Shown in pieces: positions 56,312 to 64,000 of a stretch of 64,000 nucleotides of DNA (its first letter is position 1; each line of letters begins with the position of its first letter). The notes under the pieces were generated by a model, which made no database searches, was not told where the DNA came from, and saw only the letters and a list, made by a program, of their open reading frames with translations. The DNA is from Tenacibaculum jejuense (GTDB taxonomy: Bacteria > Bacteroidota > Bacteroidia > Flavobacteriales > Flavobacteriaceae), in NCBI RefSeq assembly GCF_900198195.1, contig NZ_LT899436.1, forward strand, positions 3,191,001-3,255,000. The letters run 5' to 3'. The translations under genes and the position numbers were made by a program.

Positions 56312-57775
56312 ATGTCTAGAAAAATAAAATCCATTTTACTTACACAATTAATTATCATAGTTAATTTTTCATTTGGACAGACTTCGTCTGAAAAAGCTTC
56401 AGTTAGAAATATTAAAAATTATAACAATTGGAAATGGGACAAAACTTTTGTCGCGAAAAATAAATTTATAAGTGTTGCTGTGGTTCCTGACGCGGCAGGA
56501 AGAGTTTTAGAATATAACTTAGGTGATGTTCCATCACTCTGGATTAATCCGAAATTATTTGGAAAATCGTTCTCTAATAATGAACATGTAAAAATGACAG
56601 ATTGGAGAAATTTTGGTGGATACAGACTTGTTCCTATTCCTGTTAAAAATTGTGCTGTAAATAAAAACGGAAAAAAAGTAAAAAGATGGCCACCACCAGT
56701 AAGTATTGGTGACGCTCCTTATCAAGCTGAAATTATCAAAAAAGATGATTTTACATCTATAAAAGTGACTTCAGGAGTTCAGAATTTGCCTGTTCCAAAA
56801 TTTGACTACAAATCAAAAAGCTTTTCAATTCCAGAGAAAATTGAAGAACAATTTCAGTACAGTCGTTCTTTACATATTGAAGATAATAGTAGTTTAGTTT
56901 TTATAGATCATACACTAACAAACAAAGGAATAAACACTATTCAAAGAGGATTAAAAATCTCTAGTCAACATGTTTCAAGAAGTAAACCTGAACTCGAAGA
57001 CGGAGAAAATTTTGTTGCTCATATTCCCTTCAGTAAAGAGTTCAAACTTCCTGACGGAAAACAATTTCATATTAGCGTAACTCCAGAATCAAGATGGAGG
57101 TATATCAATAGAAATAGAATGAAGTTAGATAAAAATAATCCTGAACATATTAAAAAGTATTTCAATCACGGAACAAATTGGACAGGTGAAGTTTCTCCTG
57201 GAATCTACGAAACACATTATGATTACTATTTAATGGGTGGTATTGAAATGATTTCTTCTAAATCTTGGCTTAGTTATGTGAACAAAACCAACAATACAGC
57301 ATTTGTAAAAATGTTTGAACCATATAACCCAAAACTTACTTATGAAGATGGTGCTAATAGTGTGATATTTCATAGTGGTTTAGAAGACGGATATTTAGAA
57401 ACAGAAGTTAAAACTCCTATTTATACCTTAAAACCAAACGAAAGTTTTAACTACAAAGAAATCCATGGAGCAGCGAAAGTTACATCTACTCCAATACTAG
57501 ATGTAAATCAATCAGGAATAATTACCCAAAGACTAAGTTTAAATAAAAAAACAAAGACTGTTACTGGTGAATATGGAGTTTTTAAAGCAGGGAAAGCTAT
57601 TTTACGAATTGTAAATAACGCTGGAAAAACCGAAGATATTTCTATTGCTGATGTAGATCCTTTACACGCATTCTCATTGAATATTTCTTCTACAAAAATT
57701 ACAAAAGCAAAAACGATTTTACTTTTTATAAAATCTAAAAACAATTATTACACATTAGACAAGTTAGCAATATAA
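56312..57775 (+). CDS. secreted DUF4380-like (mutarotase-fold) protein
   Basis: A 487-residue exported protein with a signal peptide (to about SFGQ, residue 22). The region from NKFISVAVVPDAAGRVLEYNLG resembles the beta-sandwich galactose-mutarotase-like DUF4380 fold, with a further beta-rich C-terminus (about 400-487). No catalytic residue can be named. It is paired with the sulfatase, so a role in binding or processing the same algal sugar is likely but unproven. Confidence 0.65.
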   Translation: MSRKIKSILLTQLIIIVNFSFGQTSSEKASVRNIKNYNNWKWDKTFVAKNKFISVAVVPDAAGRVLEYNLGDVPSLWINPKLFGKSFSNNEHVKMTDWRNFGGYRLVPIPVKNCAVNKNGKKVKRWPPPVSIGDAPYQAEIIKKDDFTSIKVTSGVQNLPVPKFDYKSKSFSIPEKIEEQFQYSRSLHIEDNSSLVFIDHTLTNKGINTIQRGLKISSQHVSRSKPELEDGENFVAHIPFSKEFKLPDGKQFHISVTPESRWRYINRNRMKLDKNNPEHIKKYFNHGTNWTGEVSPGIYETHYDYYLMGGIEMISSKSWLSYVNKTNNTAFVKMFEPYNPKLTYEDGANSVIFHSGLEDGYLETEVKTPIYTLKPNESFNYKEIHGAAKVTSTPILDVNQSGIITQRLSLNKKTKTVTGEYGVFKAGKAILRIVNNAGKTEDISIADVDPLHAFSLNISSTKITKAKTILLFIKSKNNYYTLDKLAI

Positions 57776-58002
57776 ATTATTGATTTTATTGATAATCTCT
57801 AGGAATTATAAAATTGATTTTCCGCTATTCAATCTTATATTTTTCTAGAGGTTTTTCTTTGCATCAAAAAAAGTTAAAAAAAGCTGAAAATTGTTTTAAT
57901 GATTAATAATACTTAATTTTGATGAAATTTTTTAAATTATTTATGGTTTATTTTATTAATACCATATTTAAATAACACTTAAAATATTTATTGAATTACA
58001 TA

Positions 58003-58863
58003 ATGAAGTTAGTATTAAAGCACCCTGAAGAGATTACAAATAAAAAATTAAGCGTTTCTAAAAACACTACACCTTGTTTAGACTCTTCGTGGCATTATCA
58101 TAGTCAATACGAACTTATTTATATTTCAGTAAGTCATGGTATCCGATTTGTTGGCGATAGTGTTTCAAGATTTCAACCTGGAGATTTAGTTTTAGTAGGA
58201 CCATATTTACCACATTTATGGTTAAACGAACCTGCAGATTATAAAGATCAGTCTACAAATAAAAAAGTAAATACAATAGTTGTAAAATTTACTGACGATT
58301 TTATAGGAACTGATACCTTTAAAAATCCTGAATTTTTAAAAATTGAAAGACTTCTTAAAGAATCTAAATACGGGATTAGTTTTGGACAGCAAATCAGCCA
58401 TAAACTTCATAATGAATTAATGGGATTAAACAAGCTGTCATACACAGAACAAGCCATTAAACTACTAAATATTCTGAATCAATTATCATTAACCAATTCG
58501 AAAGAAGTTCTTTCTTCAACAGATATGCGACAATATACTTCTATAAACTCTAATAGAATAGATACAGTCTTAAAATATATTTCTGATAATTATTCAAAAA
58601 ATATCACACTAGAAGATATTTCTCAAGTGGCTTGCATGACTACCAATTCTTTCTGTCGATTCTTCAAAAAAGTTACGAATAAGTCATTTACACAATTCTT
58701 AAATGAAGTCCGTATTCGTAATGCATCTCGCTATTTAGCCCAAAATAATTTATCGGTATCTGAAGTTTCTTATTTAGTAGGATATAATTCTATTACAAAC
58801 TTTAACAAGCAGTTCAAACAAATTATGGGCAGCACTCCTAAAAGTTATAGAGAAGCTATCTAA
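58003..58863 (+). CDS. AraC-family transcriptional regulator
   Basis: A 286-residue regulator with an N-terminal cupin sensor (HYHSQYELIYIS, FQPGDLVLVGPYLPHLW) and a C-terminal double HTH (about 190-286: ITLEDISQVACMTTNSFCRFFKK and VSEVSYLVGYNSITNFNKQFK). ATG at 58003 is preferred to an upstream in-frame TTG at 57991. It lies directly ahead of the SusC/SusD pair and is a plausible activator of it. Confidence 0.9.
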   Translation: MKLVLKHPEEITNKKLSVSKNTTPCLDSSWHYHSQYELIYISVSHGIRFVGDSVSRFQPGDLVLVGPYLPHLWLNEPADYKDQSTNKKVNTIVVKFTDDFIGTDTFKNPEFLKIERLLKESKYGISFGQQISHKLHNELMGLNKLSYTEQAIKLLNILNQLSLTNSKEVLSSTDMRQYTSINSNRIDTVLKYISDNYSKNITLEDISQVACMTTNSFCRFFKKVTNKSFTQFLNEVRIRNASRYLAQNNLSVSEVSYLVGYNSITNFNKQFKQIMGSTPKSYREAI

Positions 58864-59194
58864 GCGTTAAGAAAATCTGGTCTACTAACTTATTTTATAC
58901 ATTTTCCAATTTCGCCCTTTTAGATTAGTAAAAATGTAAATTTCACCTAACTTTTTTATGTTTTGTGTATTCTAGGGTAAAAATGGAGTAGTAAGAGATA
59001 ATATTGACAATTCTTAACATCTGCATTTTATATAATTTTCACATCATAAAAAACCACTTAATATTAAGTTAACTTTTTGTTTAAGATACGCTTACATTTT
59101 AAAATGATTTATTGTCATTTCCTTAAAAAGCAACCTTAAACAAGCTAGTTAAAACATCCAATTAGAAAATAATTAAAAATTAAATTTTCATTTT
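58864..59194 (+). promoter_or_regulatory. control region before susC
   Basis: A 331-base gap without a gene. It holds ACATTTT/AAAATGT arms about 25 bases apart (near 58898-58940) and a perfect 12-base palindrome CTTAATATTAAG at 59057-59068. There is no exact TAnnTTTG box. The palindrome is a candidate operator, perhaps for the adjacent AraC protein. Confidence 0.4.
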
Positions 59195-62100
59195 ATGAAA
59201 AAAACAACATCAATTAAAGTCCCTAGAAGCTTTATTAAGTTGAATTGTTTTGATTTAGGTATAATATTAAAAAAACTATGTGCTGTAGTAGTCATTATTT
59301 TTATAGGTAATAATGAAATTTTTGCTAGCGACCTTACAAAAAACAATTCAAATAACTTAATAAAAGTACAACAACAAATCACAGGAAATGTATCCGATAG
59401 CAGTGGTCCACTACCTGGGGTAAATGTTTTTGTAAAAGGCACAGTTAACGGAGTCGAAACAGACTTTGATGGAAATTATAAAATTACTGATCCAGGAGAA
59501 AATGCAGTATTAGTTTTCTCTTATGTAGGCTATAAAACGCAAGAAATCACAATAGGAAATCGAAAGAAAATTGATGTCGTTTTAATCGCAGACAATGCTA
59601 AGTTAGAAGAAGTTGTTGTACTAGGATATACAACAAAAAAGAAAGGAGAATTAACGGGAGCTGTTGGAAAAATAGATGATGAAGTAATACAAAGATCTTC
59701 TAGTAAAGATATTGCTAAATCGTTATCTGGTCGTGTTACTGGTCTTAACATTATAGATAGAGGTGGAATTCCTGGTGCTGGAAATGGTGGTGATGGAGAC
59801 ACAAGTAATGATGCTACAACCATTTTAATTAGAGGTAAATCTACTTCTAATAATAACTCGCCTTTGATTTTAATTGATGGAATTCAATCGACTACTTTCT
59901 CTAATCTTTCTCCAGAAGATATCGAATCATTAACTGTATTAAAAGATGGTGCTGCTGCTATTTATGGTTCAAGAGCTGCTAACGGTGTGATTTTAATTAC
60001 GACAAAGAGAGGAAAATTAGGAGCGCCAACAATAAAATTATCAAGTTCTTATACTGTTTCTTCTTTTACACAAAGACCGCAGATAATGAACGCGCGTCAG
60101 TATGCTATTTATGAGAATGAAATTGCTGAGAGACAACGCTTATTAGATCCTAATGTTATCAATCCTTTTACAAGTGAACAAATTTCACAATTCGGAACAG
60201 ATCCTATACGCTTTCCAGATACAGATTGGGTAGATGTTACATTTGCTGATTTTGCTCCTGAATCTAGAAACTCTTTATCTATTTCTGGAGGAACTGAAGC
60301 TGTAAAATACTTTGTGAGTGCAGATGCTATTAGACAAGGAGGTTTATTTAGATCTAGATCTTTACAATTCGATCAAAATCAAGTACGCTCAAACTTAGAT
60401 ATTAAGTTAAATGAAGATATTAAGATTGGTATTGATATCGCAGGAATATTTGGAGATCGTAATCAACCTGGTGTTGATTTAGGAAATATTTACAAACACA
60501 TCTATACAAACTTACCTACTGAAGTAGGGATTTATCCAAACGGATTACCAGCTCGTGGTGGAGAAAACGGACAAAATCCATTCATAATGTCGAGTAGTCA
60601 ATCTGGATTTATTAATACCAAAACAACAAATTTAAGAGGTCGTTTTTCTTTTGATTACTCTTTAGATAAAATTGTAAAAGGATTAAAATTCAAGAGTTTT
60701 CTTGGGTATAGAAAAATTATTACAAGAACTAAATCTTGGTACACACCTTGGACCTATTATACTTTCCAAGAAGGAACAAACGAATATATTCCATCTACAG
60801 GTTTCTCACCAAGAGGTGAAGAAAGAATTTTAAGAGAGACATCTAACACTTTTAACCAAATTTTATTAAATGGGACTCTTAATTACACTACTAAAATTGG
60901 AGACGATCATTCTATAAATGCTATTGTAGGAACAGAAAAACTAGATTCTGAAGTTAGTAATTTCTTTGGGGAAAGAGTTGGCGGTTTTCCTTCTTCTGAA
61001 GTTCCAGAATTATTTGCTGGAAGTGAAGAAAATGCAAGAACAAACGGTTCTTCTGGTGAAGGTGCTCGTTTTGATATTTTCGGAGCTTTATCTTACGATT
61101 ATCAGAAAAAATACTTTGTCGATTTTACTATTCGTCGTGACGGATCTAGTAATTTTGGTCCAGGTAAAAGATTTGGAGTATTTCCAGGTGTTGCTGTAGC
61201 TTGGGCTTTAGATAAAGAAAAGTTTTTAGAAGACGTAAGTTGGATAAATGCATTAAAACTTAGAGGATCGTGGGCACAATTAGGAAACGATCGTATTGCT
61301 CCATTCCAATTCTTGTCACGTTTTAACTTTGGAAGTCAAGATCCAAATACACCTCAACCAAACTTCTTTGTTTTTGGTATTGACGGAGAAATTGTTAATG
61401 GTTTTTCTTCAACTGTTGAACCAAACCCTAATGTTACTTGGGAAAAATCTACACAACAAAATGTAGGTTTAACTTTCTCTTTATTCGATAGTAGATTATC
61501 TGGAGATGTAAATTATTATTTTGAAAAAAGAACAGATATTCTTAGAACAAGAAATGCGAGTACACCTGATTTTGTAGGAGTTTTACCTAGCGAATTTCCT
61601 TCGGAAAACTTTGGTGAAGTTAATAACTCAGGTTGGGAATTTGAATTATCATGGGCAGATAAAATTGGAAATGTAAGTTATAATTTTGGTGGAAATATTT
61701 CTACAAATAGAAATGAAGTTGTGTTTATTGATGAGCCTAGTAATATTCCAGATGCTTTAAGATCTGAAGGAAAATCAATCGACACTTATATTGTTCAACC
61801 AACTGCTGGAATTTTTCAAGATCAAGCTCAAGTAGATGCTACTGCTGTAAAATTACCAGGAACTGTAGAAGGTGAACCTATTTATTTAGATACTAATGAA
61901 GATGGTGTTATCGATGATGCTGATAGAATTCGTTTAGATGCTTCAAGTATTCCTCGTATTCAATATGGTTTCTATGGTGGATTTAAATACAATAATTTCG
62001 ATTTCAATTTCCTTTTCCAAGGTCAAGCTGATGTACAAACACTAGTATTCTTTGATCAAGCTGGTTCTAAACCTGTTCATGTCTTTGACAATAGATGGAC

Positions 62101-62443
62101 TCCAGATAATAGAAATGCTAGATATCCAAGAGCATTTACTCAAAACGATAGATTTAGTGGAAACCAAAGTGATGATACAGATAATTTCATCGGTGCAGAT
62201 TTATGGTTACACGATGGTTCTTTCTTACGTTTAAAAGAAGTAGAACTTGCTTATACATTAGATAAAAAAATTACAAAAATCGGAGACATAAGAATTTTCT
62301 TAAGAGGATTCAACTTATTTACTATGTTCTCAGAAATTGCTGATTTAGGTTTAGATCCAGAAGCTAATGGATATAATAATTTTAGAGGATCAACATATTC
62401 ATCTTTGAAAAGTTATACTCTAGGTGTTAATTTTAATTTTTAA
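59195..62443 (+). CDS. SusC-like TonB-dependent outer-membrane transporter
   Basis: A 1082-residue SusC/RagA protein. Signal-anchor N-terminus to about residue 46, a carboxypeptidase-like beta-sandwich (QQITGNVSDSSGPLPGVNVFVKG), a TonB box-like KLEEVVVLGYTT, a plug with the ILIRGKSTSNNNSPLILIDG and VLKDGAAAIYGSRAANGVI motifs, and a 22-strand-type barrel to the C-terminal GVNFNF. It imports oligosaccharides with its SusD partner, encoded 5 bases downstream. The substrate is inferred from the neighbouring galactan genes. Confidence 0.95.
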   Translation: MKKTTSIKVPRSFIKLNCFDLGIILKKLCAVVVIIFIGNNEIFASDLTKNNSNNLIKVQQQITGNVSDSSGPLPGVNVFVKGTVNGVETDFDGNYKITDPGENAVLVFSYVGYKTQEITIGNRKKIDVVLIADNAKLEEVVVLGYTTKKKGELTGAVGKIDDEVIQRSSSKDIAKSLSGRVTGLNIIDRGGIPGAGNGGDGDTSNDATTILIRGKSTSNNNSPLILIDGIQSTTFSNLSPEDIESLTVLKDGAAAIYGSRAANGVILITTKRGKLGAPTIKLSSSYTVSSFTQRPQIMNARQYAIYENEIAERQRLLDPNVINPFTSEQISQFGTDPIRFPDTDWVDVTFADFAPESRNSLSISGGTEAVKYFVSADAIRQGGLFRSRSLQFDQNQVRSNLDIKLNEDIKIGIDIAGIFGDRNQPGVDLGNIYKHIYTNLPTEVGIYPNGLPARGGENGQNPFIMSSSQSGFINTKTTNLRGRFSFDYSLDKIVKGLKFKSFLGYRKIITRTKSWYTPWTYYTFQEGTNEYIPSTGFSPRGEERILRETSNTFNQILLNGTLNYTTKIGDDHSINAIVGTEKLDSEVSNFFGERVGGFPSSEVPELFAGSEENARTNGSSGEGARFDIFGALSYDYQKKYFVDFTIRRDGSSNFGPGKRFGVFPGVAVAWALDKEKFLEDVSWINALKLRGSWAQLGNDRIAPFQFLSRFNFGSQDPNTPQPNFFVFGIDGEIVNGFSSTVEPNPNVTWEKSTQQNVGLTFSLFDSRLSGDVNYYFEKRTDILRTRNASTPDFVGVLPSEFPSENFGEVNNSGWEFELSWADKIGNVSYNFGGNISTNRNEVVFIDEPSNIPDALRSEGKSIDTYIVQPTAGIFQDQAQVDATAVKLPGTVEGEPIYLDTNEDGVIDDADRIRLDASSIPRIQYGFYGGFKYNNFDFNFLFQGQADVQTLVFFDQAGSKPVHVFDNRWTPDNRNARYPRAFTQNDRFSGNQSDDTDNFIGADLWLHDGSFLRLKEVELAYTLDKKITKIGDIRIFLRGFNLFTMFSEIADLGLDPEANGYNNFRGSTYSSLKSYTLGVNFNF

Positions 62444-62448
62444 CTAAA

Positions 62449-64000
62449 ATGAAAAATATAAAAATAGTTTTCGCTTTCATGGTACTGCTTCTTAACTATA
62501 GTTGTGAAGATGTACTAGAAATCGAATCAAGAAATACATTTACTGAAGATTTTATATATAGTGATCCTGATCAATTGGAACGTTTGGTATTCACATCGTA
62601 TAACAGTACCGAAAGTTGGGGATTAAACAAGTTTATATGGTGGTCTAGAAGATTCAATATTGAGGGAGCTTCTTTTGAAGCTAAATTTAACTTTAGAGAT
62701 ATAGATCAATACCGTTTACGTGCCGGTTGGAACCCTAATAATGTAGGTGTTTTTAGAGATCAATGGAGAAAGTACTACAGTTATATTCGTGATATTTTAG
62801 TCTTTTTAGATCGAGTTGACAATAGTGAAGCTATGCAAGTTGATCCTCAAAAAGTAAACATGCTTAAAGCAGAAATGAAGTTCTTATTGGCTAATACTTA
62901 CAGCAAATTAATAAAATATTATGGAGGTGTTCCTTTAATTACGAGAGCTTTAAGTTTAGATGAAGATTTTAATATTCCTAGAAATAGCTATCAAGAATGT
63001 GTAGAGTTTATTGTACAAACTTTAGATGAAGCTGCTGATGTTTTACCACTAACTCGTCCAGATGATGAATTTGGTAGAGCAACAAAATTGGCTGCTTTGG
63101 CTGTAAAATCTCGAACACTTTTATATGCTGCAAGTGAACTTCATGATCCTTCTACATTACCAAATGGCCCATTTTACGATTATAACGTAGCTAACAAATG
63201 GCAAGAAGCTGCCGATGCTGCTAAAGCTGTAATCGATGAAGTTGGAGCTAGAGATTTAATTCCTGTAACTAACGCTGAAGATTATAGAGATTTATTTTTA
63301 TCAGCAAACAGAGATATCATATTTGCAAGACCATTTGGAGCTACATTTTTTGATTTTGGAACTGATGTTAACTCTTTATGGAATCAAACACAGGCTCCAA
63401 GTGGTTACGGTGGATGGGCATTAAGTTCTCCTTCTCATAACTTTGCTTTATTATACAATATGAATGATGGTTCTACTACTTCAAGTTCTTTGTATGATCC
63501 AGCAAACCCAAATGAAAACAGAGAAATGAGGTACTATGCTGATCTAAATTTTAATGGAGCTGAATTTAGAAATAGAAATGTTGAGTATTTTGAATCTAGA
63601 GATACAGATATATTTCCACACGGATTAGATTCTCCTTTTGGTTTAGGAAATGTATTACATTCTTCAAAAACAGGATATAATATCAGAAAATTTCAAGATG
63701 AATCAGTTGGTTTAACTGAAACTTCTCCTGGTCGTCCTTTTATTTTATATCGTTTGTCTGAAATTTACTTAAACTATGCCGAAGCTAATTTCCAATTAGG
63801 TGAAGAAGGAATTGCTAGAGAATATGTAAACAAAGTTTCTACAAGAGCTTTACAGCCTGCAATTACTGCTAGTGGTGCAGATCTTTTAGAAGCTATAAAA
63901 AGAGAACGAAGAATCGAATTATCTTTTGAAGGTCATAACTTTTTTGATGAAAGAAGATGGATGAATACTGATCATTTAGGTTTCGATATTAAAGGATTAA
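62449..64000 (+). CDS. SusD-like surface glycan-binding lipoprotein (partial)
   Basis: An open frame of 517 codons running off the right edge. The lipobox NYSCEDVLE (Cys near residue 19) and the SusD family order are visible: LKAEMKFLLANTYSKLIKYYGGVPLI TPR region, and the late YRLSEIYLNYAEANFQLGE and IKRERRIELSFEGHNFFDERRW. It caps the SusC transporter at the cell surface. The stop codon lies beyond the window. Confidence 0.95.
   Translation, partial: MKNIKIVFAFMVLLLNYSCEDVLEIESRNTFTEDFIYSDPDQLERLVFTSYNSTESWGLNKFIWWSRRFNIEGASFEAKFNFRDIDQYRLRAGWNPNNVGVFRDQWRKYYSYIRDILVFLDRVDNSEAMQVDPQKVNMLKAEMKFLLANTYSKLIKYYGGVPLITRALSLDEDFNIPRNSYQECVEFIVQTLDEAADVLPLTRPDDEFGRATKLAALAVKSRTLLYAASELHDPSTLPNGPFYDYNVANKWQEAADAAKAVIDEVGARDLIPVTNAEDYRDLFLSANRDIIFARPFGATFFDFGTDVNSLWNQTQAPSGYGGWALSSPSHNFALLYNMNDGSTTSSSLYDPANPNENREMRYYADLNFNGAEFRNRNVEYFESRDTDIFPHGLDSPFGLGNVLHSSKTGYNIRKFQDESVGLTETSPGRPFILYRLSEIYLNYAEANFQLGEEGIAREYVNKVSTRALQPAITASGADLLEAIKRERRIELSFEGHNFFDERRWMNTDHLGFDIKGL

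Overview
The window is AT-rich, with weak Shine-Dalgarno sites, TAnnTTTG-type -7 boxes, lipoprotein signal peptides, a SusC/SusD pair and S1 sulfatases. Together these point to a marine member of the Flavobacteriaceae (Bacteroidota). The species cannot be fixed from the sequence alone.

Layout. (1) 1-3010: the end of a phage-tail or tailocin-type locus. Three structural genes (baseplate-like, a small linker protein, a tail-collar/fibre protein with HxH repeats) are preceded by 3.3 copies of a 155-bp tandem repeat in which every unit folds into four hairpins. (2) 3060-8170: a secreted histidine phosphatase, a tandem pair of lipoprotein subtilases with duplicated promoter regions, a small C39-like cysteine peptidase, and two look-alike candidate small RNAs. 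(3) 8169-15842, rightward: cobalamin genes cobQ, a CobD/CobC-type PLP enzyme, cbiB and an NTPase, then a cobalamin riboswitch controlling a 2Fe-2S protein, an SDR protein, cobA and cbiX. (4) 15872-20085: two genes of unknown function, one HEAT-like and one a 1177-residue exported protein. (5) 20152-37526, leftward: a long cobalamin operon from cobW through the adenosyltransferase, cobI, cobJ-cobH, bluB, cbiET, cbiG-cobM, cbiJ, cbiD, a Ni/Co permease and chlID to cbiA and cobN. Here cbiA is fused in frame to a Y1/HUH REP-associated transposase (RAYT) flanked by palindromes. (6) 37671-64000: a red-algal galactan (probably carrageenan-type) utilisation locus. It has a leftward operon (sulfatase, GH127, MFS sugar permease, GH42-like glycosidase, galE) and a divergent rightward operon (KDGal kinase, KDPGal aldolase, galK, galT, a LacI regulator, galM). 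An octaheme cytochrome, a second sulfatase, a secreted DUF4380-like protein, an AraC regulator and SusC/SusD follow.

How the parts work together. Regions 3 and 5 supply nearly the whole corrin pathway: cobA makes precorrin-2, two cobalt-insertion systems are present (CbiX and CobN+ChlID), then come the ring methylases, amidation, adenosylation and the aminopropanol arm. CobU/CobP, CobS and CobT were not seen. In region 6 the sulfatases and glycosidases would release galactose (to the Leloir enzymes) and 3,6-anhydrogalactose-derived 2-keto-3-deoxygalactonate (to DgoK and the aldolase).

The most unusual observation is the CbiA-RAYT fusion with four related palindromes in and around it. The second is the structured tandem array at the left edge.
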